Of a stretch of 64,000 bases of DNA, positions 53,288-61,355 are shown one piece after another. Origin of the DNA: Berryella intestinalis (GTDB taxonomy: Bacteria > Actinomycetota > Coriobacteriia > Coriobacteriales > Eggerthellaceae); the NCBI RefSeq assembly GCF_000814825.1, contig NZ_CP009302.1, positions 682,001-746,000 of the forward strand, given 5' to 3'. Numbering within the stretch: position 1 is the stretch's first letter; every line of letters starts with the position of its first letter. The position numbers were made by a program, and so were the translations under genes. The notes beneath the pieces were generated by a model. That model did not search any database. It saw nothing but the letters and a program-made list of their open reading frames with translations, and was not told the DNA's origin.

Positions 53288-55370
53288 CCTGAAAACGCTC
53301 GCGTTCGAAATCGGCACCGAGGAGATCCCGGCATTCGACCTGCATGCAGCGACCGACCAGCTGGGCAAGCTGATGAAGCAGCTGCTCGATGCGGCCAAGG
53401 TGCCCCACGGCGCCATCGAGGTCTACTCGACCCCCCGCCGCTTGACCGCCATCGTCTTCGACGTGGCCAGCCAGACCGAAGCGGTGGACGAGGAGTACCG
53501 CGGCCCCGCCGCCCGCATTGGCATCGATTCCGAGGGCAACTACACCAAGGCGGCGCTGGGATTCGCCCGCGGCAAGGGGGTGGGTGCCGACGATCTGGAG
53601 GTGCGCTCCGAGAACGGGGTCGACTACCTGTACGCGACCAAGCATATCGAGGCGGCTTCCACCAAGGGGCTCATCGGGGACATCCTGGCTTCGGTGTTCG
53701 AGAAGCTGTCCTGGCCCAAGTCGTGCCGATGGGCGCGCCGCACCGAGTCGTTCTCGCGCCCGGTCCGCTGGATCGTCGCCCTTCTGGGCGACGAGGTGGT
53801 GCCCGTGAGCTTCGCGGGCGTCGACGCGGGCCGTTTCACCTGGGGGCATCGCGTCTTGTCGCCCGGCGCCCACAAGGTGGAGGATGCCGACAGCCTCATC
53901 GACACCGTGCGTTCCCTGAAGATCGTGGTCAGCGAGGCCGAGCGCGAGGCCGTTATCCGTGCCGGCGTGGCCCGCATCGAGCGCGAAACCGGATACACCG
54001 CCGAGCTTCCCGCGAAAACCCTGCTCGAAGTGGTGAACCTGTCCGAGGCCCCTTCCGTTTTATGCGGGACCTTCGACGAGGGCTTCCTGCGCGTGCCCGA
54101 AGAGATCATCGTGGACGCGATGCTCATGCATCAGCGCTACTTCCCGCTGTACGACGGCGAGGGAAGACTCACGAACCGGTTCATCGTGGTGTCTAACGGC
54201 GATCCCGCGCATTCCGACGTGGTGGTCGACGGCAACGAGCGCGTGGTGCGCGCCCGCCTGGACGACGCCAAGTTCTTCTACGAGGAAGACCTGAAAAAGC
54301 CGCTCGAATCCTATGTTGCGGGCCTCGAGGCCGTGGTGTTCCAAGAGCAGCTGGGAAGCACCCACGCCAAGGCGCTGCGCATCGAATCGCTCGCGGGCGA
54401 CCTGGCTCGCGCGGCCGGTCTGGGCGCCGACGAGGTGCGTGACTGCCGGCGCGCCGGGCTTCTGTGCAAGGCGGATCTGGTCACGAACGCGGTCGTCGAG
54501 TTCACCAGCGTCCAGGGCGTCATGGGGGGCTACTACGCCGAAGCGTCCGGGGAAGGCTCTGTCGTCGCCGGGGCCATCAGGGATCATTACCGCCCGCGTT
54601 TCTCGGGCGACGCGCTGCCCGAAACGGCGGTGGGCAAGATCGTCGCAGCTGCCGACAAACTCGATACCATCTGCGGCCTGTTCTCGGTGGGGCAGGGTCC
54701 CACCGGGTCGTCCGATCCGTTCGCGCTGCGCCGCAGCGCCATCGGCATACTGGCCATCATGGAGTCCGGTATCCAGTTCTCGCTGGTGGAAGCCGTGGAG
54801 CGCGCGCTATCCGCCTTCTCGGCCGACGGCGTGTCCTTCGACGCCGCTTCCGTGCGCGACGAGGTGGTCGAGTTCTTCGTGACCCGCGCCCGCGTGATGC
54901 TGCGCGACGAGGGCTGCGCCGCCGATACGATCGAGGCCGTTTTGGCAGCCGGGGTCGAAGAGCCCCGCATCCTCGCGAGCCGCGCCCGCGCCCTCGAGGC
55001 CGCCCGCAGCGAGCAGGGAGAGGCGTTCGCCGACCTCGCCACGGCCTACGCCCGTGCGAACAACCTGCGCGACCCCGAGGCGGGTACCGAGGTGGACGAC
55101 GGGCTCCTTTCCGAGGAAGAGCGGGCCGTCATCGACGCGGTGTCCGTCGCCGACGCCGAGGTGGCCTCGGCCCTTGAGCGCCACGATTACGCCGCGGCCC
55201 TCGCCCAGCTCTCGTCTCTGAGGGCGCCCATCGACGACTTCTTCGAGAAGACGCGCATCATGGACGACGACCTTTCCCTGCGCGCGAACCACCTCGCGGT
55301 GCTCAACCGCTTCGTGTCGGTGTTCGCCCATGTCGCCGACTTCGGCAAGATGGCGAAGTCGGGAAAGTAG
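53280..55370 (+). CDS. glyS: Glycine--tRNA ligase, beta subunit
   Basis: 696 residues, [21 protein letters not shown]. Provides tRNA binding for Gly[17 protein letters not shown] and WGHRVL blocks are recognised, with an HD-like domain around residues 420-470 and a C-terminal anticodon-binding DALR-like region. ATG lies within the end of glyQ. Confidence 0.96.
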   Translation: MSNLKTLAFEIGTEEIPAFDLHAATDQLGKLMKQLLDAAKVPHGAIEVYSTPRRLTAIVFDVASQTEAVDEEYRGPAARIGIDSEGNYTKAALGFARGKGVGADDLEVRSENGVDYLYATKHIEAASTKGLIGDILASVFEKLSWPKSCRWARRTESFSRPVRWIVALLGDEVVPVSFAGVDAGRFTWGHRVLSPGAHKVEDADSLIDTVRSLKIVVSEAEREAVIRAGVARIERETGYTAELPAKTLLEVVNLSEAPSVLCGTFDEGFLRVPEEIIVDAMLMHQRYFPLYDGEGRLTNRFIVVSNGDPAHSDVVVDGNERVVRARLDDAKFFYEEDLKKPLESYVAGLEAVVFQEQLGSTHAKALRIESLAGDLARAAGLGADEVRDCRRAGLLCKADLVTNAVVEFTSVQGVMGGYYAEASGEGSVVAGAIRDHYRPRFSGDALPETAVGKIVAAADKLDTICGLFSVGQGPTGSSDPFALRRSAIGILAIMESGIQFSLVEAVERALSAFSADGVSFDAASVRDEVVEFFVTRARVMLRDEGCAADTIEAVLAAGVEEPRILASRARALEAARSEQGEAFADLATAYARANNLRDPEAGTEVDDGLLSEEERAVIDAVSVADAEVASALERHDYAAALAQLSSLRAPIDDFFEKTRIMDDDLSLRANHLAVLNRFVSVFAHVADFGKMAKSGK

Positions 55371-55388
55371 CTTTCGAAAGGGGGGCGT

Positions 55389-56277
55389 ATGCCCGAAACG
55401 GAGACGAGCGGAGCAGGCGTTGCGTTCCCGACGATATACGTGGTCAGCGACTCGGTCGGCTTAACCGGCCAGTCCATCGCGCGCGCGGCGGCGGTCCAGT
55501 TCGGCGTCGAAGCCCCCCATGTCGAGGTGCTCTCGAAGGTCCGCTCGTTCGAGCAGATCCGGTCTTTCCTGGAAGAGCACGTGTCCCAGGGGGTCGAGCG
55601 GTCGGGAGACGGGAGACGCCCGCCTGCTGCTGTTCTACACGCTGGTCACGAACGAGCTGGCCGATAAGCTGTGCGCGTACGTGGCCGATCACCCCAACAT
55701 CGTCGCCGTGGACATCATGACCCCGGCGCTCAAGGCGATCGCTTCGATGACGGGGCTCGCGCCCTCCCAGCTGCCGGGGAAGCTGCACGTGGCGAACCAG
55801 CAGTACTTCAGCCGCATCGAGGCGGTCGAGTTCACCATCGCCCATGATGACGGACGCAACCCCCACGAGCTTTGCAAGGCCGACATCGTGCTTCTGGGGG
55901 TTTCGCGCTCATCTAAGACGCCGCTTTCGATCTATTTGTCTCAACAGGGGTTCAAGGTGGCGAACGTCCCGCTCGACATGCACACCGAGCCGCCGAAGGA
56001 GATCTACGACGTCGATCCGACGCGCCTGTTCGGCCTGATGACCACGCCCGACGTGCTGGTCGACATCCGCAAGCGCCGCCTGGGCAACGCCTGCAGCGTG
56101 GCCGGCAGCTACGCCGATCCCGAGTACGTGTACGACGATCTCGAGCGCGCACGGGCCCTCATGCGCCGCCTGGGCTGCATCGTCATCCACACCGAGCGGC
56201 GCGCCGTCGAGGAGACCGCCCAGGAGATCCTCGCCCATTTCGCACGCAACCACCCCGACGTGCTGGGATACCGCTAA
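55389..56277 (+). pseudogene. Pyruvate phosphate dikinase regulatory protein, frameshifted
   Basis: A DUF299 bifunctional kinase/phosphorylase that switches PPDK (or PEP synthase) on and off through a Thr next to the catalytic His. The first part, from ATG at 55389 behind AAAGGGGGG, reads FPTIYVVSDSVGLTGQSIAR; the second, in the +1 frame, reads ARLLLFYTLVTNELADKL and later the P-loop GVSRSSKTPLSIYLSQQG. The break coincides with a perfect tandem duplication GGGAGAC-GGGAGAC (55604-55617). Removing one copy restores ERSGDARLLLFYTL and a protein of about 293 residues. As it stands, translation ends soon after the duplication (stop at about 55665-55667). It could also be an assembly error. The target gene ppdK begins at 63430. 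Confidence 0.88.
55604..55617. repeat. 7-bp tandem duplication GGGAGAC x2 in the PPDK regulator gene
   Basis: Copies at 55604-55610 and 55611-55617, identical. Its length (7 = 1 mod 3) explains the frameshift exactly. Confidence 0.95.
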
Positions 56278-56370
56278 AGCCCTTTCGCTTTCGCGGGCGT
56301 CGCGGGTCTGCCCGCCGCGTGCGGATTCGGGTCGGGCGGGTACCGTATCGGACAGTGAGGAGGGAACCTG

Positions 56371-57549
56371 TTGAGGTTGGCGGTAATCGGCGGCGGCGCT
56401 GCGGGGTTCTTCCTGGCGGTCAACGCGGCGCAATCCGCGCCCGGCCTCGAGGTCGTCGTGTTCGAACAGCGCGCCCGCGTGCTGTCGAAGCTGGAGGCTT
56501 CGGGCGGGGGCCGCTGCAACTGCACCAACACGTTTGCCGACGTGAAGGACCTCAAGACGGTTTACCCGCGCGGGGCGGGCCTGATCAAGCGCCAGTTCAA
56601 GCGGTTCGGCCCCCGGGATGCCTTCGCCTGGTTCGAGAGCCGCGGCGTCCCCCTCGCGATCGCCGACGACCATCGGGTGTTTCCCCGCGCGCAGGACAGC
56701 CGCGCGATCTCGGGCTGTCTGAAGGCCGAAGCCGATAGGCTCGGGGTGCGCGTTCGGACGGGATGCCGGATCGATCGGCCCGAAGCGCTTCTCCGCGACA
56801 GGGGAGGGGACTTCGATTTCGTTGCCGTTACGATCGGGGGAACCCCCGGCGGCCAGGGGTGCGTTCCGAGCCTTTTCGCGTTCAAGCTTGCGGGGGGCGC
56901 ACACGTCGGCCTCGCCGGCGTGTCGGCGCCCGAAGTCGTCGCGTCCGTTTCGGGAACGAAGCTTTCGGCGCGCGGCGCGCTCCTCGTCACGCACGACGGT
57001 TTCAGCGGGCCCGCCATCCTGAAGCTTTCCAGCTACGCCGCTCGGGAGCTGGCGGGCTGTGCATACCGGTTCGACCTGAAGGTGAACTGGGCGGGCGGGC
57101 GCAACTACGACGAGGTGTCGGGTTCGCTGAGGGACCTCGCGCGCACCCATGCGAGAAAGGCCGTGCTGAACGTCGCTCCCTTCGGCTTATCGGGCCGCCT
57201 GTGGTCGCACGTGGTCCTGTGCGCCGCAGGGCGCGGGGAGGCGCCGATCGGCGGCAAGCGGTGCGCCGACCTGTCGAAGCGGGACTTCGCCCGGCTCACC
57301 GAGGCTCTGACGGGCGACATGTACGCGGTGTCCGGCCGCGCAAGCCACAAAGACGAGTTCGTCACGTGCGGAGGGGTGCCGCTGGATGCCATCGACAAAG
57401 CGACGATGGAGTCCAAGCAGACGCCCGGTCTGTTCTATGCCGGCGAAGTTCTCGATATCGACGGGATCACCGGGGGGTTCAACTTTCAGGCCGCGTGGAC
57501 GACCGCCTACGCGGCGGCTGCGGCCATCGCGCAGCGCGCGGGTTCGTAG
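56371..57549 (+). CDS. FAD-dependent oxidoreductase, HI0933/BaiN family
   Basis: 392 residues from TTG at 56371, 6-13 bp after GAGGAGGG. FAD-binding VIGGGAAGFFLAVNAAQ, then the family hallmark SGGGRCNCTN at about residues 45-54 and the C-terminal GLFYAGEVLDIDGITGGFNFQ. Related proteins are called BaiN (in bile acid dehydroxylating clostridia) or simply HI0933; most have no confirmed substrate. Cytosolic, monocistronic. Convergent with the histidine kinase gene. Confidence 0.9.
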   Translation: MRLAVIGGGAAGFFLAVNAAQSAPGLEVVVFEQRARVLSKLEASGGGRCNCTNTFADVKDLKTVYPRGAGLIKRQFKRFGPRDAFAWFESRGVPLAIADDHRVFPRAQDSRAISGCLKAEADRLGVRVRTGCRIDRPEALLRDRGGDFDFVAVTIGGTPGGQGCVPSLFAFKLAGGAHVGLAGVSAPEVVASVSGTKLSARGALLVTHDGFSGPAILKLSSYAARELAGCAYRFDLKVNWAGGRNYDEVSGSLRDLARTHARKAVLNVAPFGLSGRLWSHVVLCAAGRGEAPIGGKRCADLSKRDFARLTEALTGDMYAVSGRASHKDEFVTCGGVPLDAIDKATMESKQTPGLFYAGEVLDIDGITGGFNFQAAWTTAYAAAAAIAQRAGS

Positions 57550-57595
57550 GCCTGCGGGGCGCTTCTCGCCCGGACCCGCTTTTCGCGGGGCTTTC

Positions 57596-58861
57596 TCACG
57601 CAAGCGGGAGGGTGAGCGTGAACGTCGTCCCGCCTTCGCGCGAGCTGGAGGCCGACAGCGTGCCCCCGTGCGCTTCCGCGGTTTCCTTCGCGATGGAAAG
57701 CCCCAGGCCGTATCCGGTCGCATCCCCGCTGCGCGCCTTGTCGGTTCGGTAGAACCGGTCGAAGATGTGCTCGAGGTCGTCCCGCTCGATATACGATCCG
57801 GAGTTGTTGACCGACAGGACGGCCCTGCCGTTTTCGCTGGAAAGCCCGATGCGGACGCGCCCGCCCGCCTCGACGTACTTGCAGGCGTTCTCGATGAGCG
57901 TCGCGATCGATTTCCCCAGGCGCTGGGCGTCGGCTTTGACGACGACTCCCTCTTCGGTATCCGCATCCAGCGCGCATCCCCGCTCGAACGCGATCGATTC
58001 GAACTGGAGCGCTTCCCGGTCGATGAGGTCGCTGAGGTCCACGTCTGAAAGCTCGATGGAGGCCTGCGCCTCGATCTCGGCCAAAGACAGCATCTCTTCG
58101 GTAAGGCCCTGCATCCGCTCCGCTTCGATCTGGGTGCTTTCGATCCACTTGCTTTGCTGGGCGACCGTGCTCTCGGGGTGCTTCAGCAGGATGGCGCTGT
58201 TGGCGAGGATGATGGTGAGCGGCGTCTTCAGCTCGTGGGACGCGTCGGCCACGAACTGCTTCTGCGCCCGCCAAGCCTCCTGCACGGGCCTGAGGGCCCA
58301 GTTGGCGAGCTTGATGCTTACCAGCAGGAAGACGGCCAGCGCCGCGATCCCGGCAACGGACAGCTGCAGCGCGATCCGCTGCCACCCTTGCACGGTCGAG
58401 GAGTCGACCAGAGAAAGGTAGGTGATCCCGTTGACGGTTTCCTTGGCGTACCTCAAACCGAGGTCGGGCAGATCTCCGATACCGTAGTCGAGCGCGGTGG
58501 CCCGTGCGGAGAACGCCGCGAGCGTGTCGGCCGAGAGGGATGCCGATGCGGTGGCCTCGTCCGAGACGACGGAGCCGTCGTCTGTGATCTTGAACACGGC
58601 TGCGGGTGCGAAGAAGCGCCCCGTGCGCATGCCCCCTCCGATTTCGGGGGGATTGGAGGACTGGACCCCTCCCGCCGCGTTCGCCGCGCTGCGGGCCTCG
58701 AACGCCGCCGATCGGTCTATGGACTCTCGCAGGGCCTGGTTAGAGGCCTCGACTTCGTTTCGGTACTCGCTGTAGCAGATCCCCGCGAACACCGTCGCGA
58801 GGACCACGGCGACGATCGCCATGATGATCGTTACGAACTTCCTCTTCAGCTGGTTAAGCAT
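57596..58861 (-). CDS. Sensor histidine kinase
   Basis: 421 residues. Two membrane helices, about 10-30 and 165-188, enclose an outer domain of about 130 residues with no recognised ligand fold. Then HisKA with FVADASHELKTPLTIILANS (phosphorylated His), N box ENACKYVEAGG and G box GYGLGLSIAKETAEAHGG. Overlaps the response regulator gene by 8 bp (58854-58861). It is the sensor for the 57.6-63.2 kb module; the signal is unknown. Confidence 0.94.
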   Translation of the reverse strand: MLNQLKRKFVTIIMAIVAVVLATVFAGICYSEYRNEVEASNQALRESIDRSAAFEARSAANAAGGVQSSNPPEIGGGMRTGRFFAPAAVFKITDDGSVVSDEATASASLSADTLAAFSARATALDYGIGDLPDLGLRYAKETVNGITYLSLVDSSTVQGWQRIALQLSVAGIAALAVFLLVSIKLANWALRPVQEAWRAQKQFVADASHELKTPLTIILANSAILLKHPESTVAQQSKWIESTQIEAERMQGLTEEMLSLAEIEAQASIELSDVDLSDLIDREALQFESIAFERGCALDADTEEGVVVKADAQRLGKSIATLIENACKYVEAGGRVRIGLSSENGRAVLSVNNSGSYIERDDLEHIFDRFYRTDKARSGDATGYGLGLSIAKETAEAHGGTLSASSSREGGTTFTLTLPLA

Positions 58862-59537
58862 CGGGCTGGCCTTCGCACAGGCGGTAGCCCGTCTTCCTGA
58901 TCGTCTCTATCTGGAGGGTCGACCCCAAAAAGCGCATCTTCTTGCGCAGAAACGAGATGTAGGCTTCGACGTTGTTGTCCACCGCCGTCGACTCGACTCC
59001 CCAGACCTTCGCGATGAGGGTCTCCTTCGAGATGACCTGGCGCGGGTTCGACATGAACAGCTGGGCGATGGAGAACTCTTTGTAGCTGAGGTTGATGGTC
59101 TTGCCGCCGCAGCTCAGATCATGGCTTTCCAGATTGAGCGCAAGGTCTCCGAACTCCACGTTCTCGAAGATCACCTGTCCTTGGCGCCGCGTGAGGGCGC
59201 GCAGGTGGGCGAGCAGCTCGGCGGGGGAGAACGGCTTGGTCATGTAATCGTCGGCCCCGCTGTCGTAGCCCTCGATCTTGTCCCCGATGGCCCCGCGGGC
59301 CGTCAGCATCAGCAAAGGCGTGGAGACGTTGGCGCGCCGCAGCTCGCTTACCACGGCGTAGCCGTCCTTTTTGGGCAGCATGAGATCGCAGATGATGACG
59401 TCGTAGGTGCCGCAGAGCGCGTAGTCGAGGCCGGATTGCCCGTCGTACACGGCGTCGGTTCGCCAGCCGTTCTCTTCGAGGATGCGCACGAGGGCATCCG
59501 AAAGGCGGCGGTCGTCTTCGATGATGAGCGTTTGCAT
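58854..59537 (-). CDS. OmpR-family response regulator
   Basis: 227 residues. Receiver domain with acidic pocket IIEDDRR, phospho-acceptor Asp in IICDLMLPKKDGY and Lys in TKPFSPAELLAHLRAL; C-terminal winged helix with NLSYKEFSIAQLFMSNP and TIRKTGYRL. ATG (complement of 59535-59537) has TTGAAAGGAATCGC upstream. Binds, by inference, the paired TTTCAG repeats in the divergent promoter region. Confidence 0.95.
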   Translation of the reverse strand: MQTLIIEDDRRLSDALVRILEENGWRTDAVYDGQSGLDYALCGTYDVIICDLMLPKKDGYAVVSELRRANVSTPLLMLTARGAIGDKIEGYDSGADDYMTKPFSPAELLAHLRALTRRQGQVIFENVEFGDLALNLESHDLSCGGKTINLSYKEFSIAQLFMSNPRQVISKETLIAKVWGVESTAVDNNVEAYISFLRKKMRFLGSTLQIETIRKTGYRLCEGQPDA

Positions 59538-59581
59538 GCGATTCCTTTCAACCGCGGCGCATCTTCACGGGATGCGCCCCC

Positions 59582-59614
59582 ATTGTCCCCCAAATGGCTG
59601 AAACCAGTCTGAAA
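59582..59614 (-). promoter_or_regulatory. Direct-repeat operator and promoter of the two-component operon
   Basis: On the minus strand: TTTCAG, 5 bp, TTTCAG (59598-59614), then 10 bp and GACAAT (59582-59587) as the -10. The repeats have an 11-bp period, typical of OmpR-family dimers bound head to tail, and occupy the -35 region. The same layout occurs for the divergent operon. Binding by this regulator is inferred. Confidence 0.65.
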
Positions 59615-59696
59615 ATGCGCGGAGAAAACCGTTTCGAGCGCTTCGGTGGCGCCTTCGCGCGAGCCCGCCGCTTCGGCGCCGCCCTCGCCGATGCCC

Positions 59697-59729
59697 TTTC
59701 AGAGGGTTTTCAGCTTCCCCGTCTATTCT
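59697..59729 (+). promoter_or_regulatory. Direct-repeat operator and promoter of the VTC-DUF4956-lipoprotein operon
   Basis: TTTCAG (59697-59702), 5 bp, TTTCAG (59708-59713), 10 bp, TATTCT (59724-59729) as the -10. No consensus -35 exists, so activation by a bound regulator is plausible. A leader of about 110 nt follows. Confidence 0.65.
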
Positions 59730-59845
59730 TCCCATCGTCGCCAGCGAAGGCCCCGGGACGGAGGCGCGGCGCAGGAGCGGGATCGGACCCGCGCCTCGCC
59801 GAGACCCCGACCCGTCCGGGCCGGTTCATGAGGAAAGGAGAGACG

Positions 59846-60670
59846 ATGACGGGATTCATCGAGACGTTCGAGCGCAAAGAGATCAAGTACCGCCTTTCTC
59901 CCGAGCAGCTTATCGCGGTCGAAGGCGCGCTTGCGGGCAGACTCGCCCTCGACGGGTTCGGCGCCGCGCGCATCGAGAGCGTCTACTACGACACCCCCGC
60001 CTGGGAAGTGATAGGGCGGTCCATGGAAAAGCTCCTGTACAAAGAGAAGCTGCGCGTGAGGACCTACGGGCCCTACGAGCAGGCCGACGAGGCGTTCGTC
60101 GAGCTGAAGAAGAAGCTGAAGGGCGTGGTGTACAAGCGGCGCGTGCGCATGTCCAGGCGCGCGGCGGAGGCCTTTCTGGCCGGTGCGGGGTTCGAGCGGG
60201 CCTGCGGGCTGTACCCGCGATCCGCCGGCGCCGACGAGCTGCGCGACACCGACGTCCAGATCGCCCGCGAGATCGAGGGCATGATGGGGCGCTGGGGAAA
60301 CCTGAGGCCCGCCCTGGTGACCACGTGCGTGCGCCGGGCTTTCGCGCCGACGACGCGGGAGGATGCCGAATGCGGGCTTCGGCTGACCTTCGACGGGCAG
60401 ATCGGGTACCGCAACCTGCAGGCCTCCCCGTACGAGGCGCGCACGAGGCCCCGATCGGCGCGCGGTTTGCTGCTGTACCCGGGCGAGGCGCTGCTGGAGG
60501 TCAAGTGCCAGGGCCCGCTTCCGCGCTGGCTGCTCGAGCTGTTCGACGCCGAGCGCATCTACCCCTCGTCGTTTTCCAAATACGGAAGCGCCTACGAGGG
60601 CATCCGGTCCGCCCAACCGTTCAACCCCCCGGCGATCCTGCCTGCGTATGAAAGGATGAAAAGTGCTTGA
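59846..60670 (+). CDS. VTC-type polyphosphate polymerase domain protein
   Basis: 274 residues from ATG at 59846, 6 bp after GGAAAGGAG. The VTC tunnel-fold residues are visible in order: FERKEIKYRL, SVYYDTP, KEKLRVRTYGP (paired Arg), FVELKKKLKGVVYKRRVRM, TCVRRAF, LRLTFDG, ALLEVKCQG and SFSKYGSAY. In yeast Vtc4 this fold makes polyphosphate from ATP; the retained Arg, Lys and Glu residues suggest an active enzyme. Overlaps the DUF4956 gene by 8 bp (60663-60670). Whether it really makes polyphosphate in bacteria is inferred. Confidence 0.85.
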   Translation: MTGFIETFERKEIKYRLSPEQLIAVEGALAGRLALDGFGAARIESVYYDTPAWEVIGRSMEKLLYKEKLRVRTYGPYEQADEAFVELKKKLKGVVYKRRVRMSRRAAEAFLAGAGFERACGLYPRSAGADELRDTDVQIAREIEGMMGRWGNLRPALVTTCVRRAFAPTTREDAECGLRLTFDGQIGYRNLQASPYEARTRPRSARGLLLYPGEALLEVKCQGPLPRWLLELFDAERIYPSSFSKYGSAYEGIRSAQPFNPPAILPAYERMKSA

Positions 60671-61355
60671 TTCGTTGTTCTCCTCCGTGATCGTCGCCAG
60701 TGATTCGGCGGTTACGGTCGACCCCCTCGGGTTCGCCGCATGCACGGCGGCCTCGGTGGCGCTCGGCCTGGCGATCGCCGCCGTGTACCGGTTCCGCCAC
60801 GACTACTCCAAGAACTTCGTCGTCACCCTCGCCCTGCTTCCGGTGATCGTCCAGATGGTGATCCTGCTGGTCAACGGGAACCTCGGGGTGGGCGTCGCGG
60901 TGATGGGCGTGTTCAGCCTGGTGAGGTTCCGCTCGATCGCCGGGACGGCCAAGGATATCGGCAGCGTGTTCCTGGCGATGGGCGTCGGGCTCGCCACCGG
61001 CATGGGCTACATCGGCATCGCGGTCATGCTCACCGCGGTGGTGGGCGCGCTCAACATCGTCTACGTCGCGACGCCCTTCTCGGAGAGCCCTCCCCGATCG
61101 AAGACCCTGTCCATCACCGTGCCCGAGGATCTGCAGTTCGAGGGCGTGTTCGAGGGCGTTATCGAGCGGTATGCCACGAAGGTCCAGCTGGTGTCGGTGC
61201 GCACGACCAACATGGGCAGCCTCTACCAGCTTGAATACTCGATCCTGATGGACGAGGGCGCAAGCTTCAAGCAGCTGCTCGACGAGATTCGCTGCCACAA
61301 CGGAAACCTGAAAGTATCGTTGGGGATGACCCCCGCCAACCGAGAGGTGCTGTAA
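60663..61355 (+). CDS. DUF4956 membrane protein
   Basis: 230 residues from GTG at 60663 after AAAGGATGAAAA. Three to four membrane helices in residues 20-140 (PLGFAACTAASVALGLAIAA; VVTLALLPVIVQMVILLVNG; VGLATGMGYIGIAVMLTAVV), the conserved loop FSLVRFRSIAGTAKDIGSVF between them, and a cytosolic C-terminal domain of about 80 residues. DUF4956 genes are found next to VTC-domain genes; a partner in polymer synthesis or export is inferred. Its stop and the following ATG share one base. Confidence 0.86.
   Translation: MLDSLFSSVIVASDSAVTVDPLGFAACTAASVALGLAIAAVYRFRHDYSKNFVVTLALLPVIVQMVILLVNGNLGVGVAVMGVFSLVRFRSIAGTAKDIGSVFLAMGVGLATGMGYIGIAVMLTAVVGALNIVYVATPFSESPPRSKTLSITVPEDLQFEGVFEGVIERYATKVQLVSVRTTNMGSLYQLEYSILMDEGASFKQLLDEIRCHNGNLKVSLGMTPANREVL

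Larger units (their letters stand above)
59538..59845. promoter_or_regulatory. Divergent control region of the polyphosphate polymerase module
   Basis: 308 bp without a gene between the response regulator and the polyphosphate polymerase domain gene. It contains two pairs of TTTCAG repeats at 59598-59614 and 59697-59713 in opposite orientation, each 10 bp from a -10-like hexamer. The 83 bp between the pairs are GC-rich. Confidence 0.6.

Noticed and set aside
55389-56277. Programmed ribosomal frameshift in the PPDK regulator
   Set aside because: No slippery sequence or pseudoknot is seen at the junction, and the exact 7-bp duplication explains the shift.
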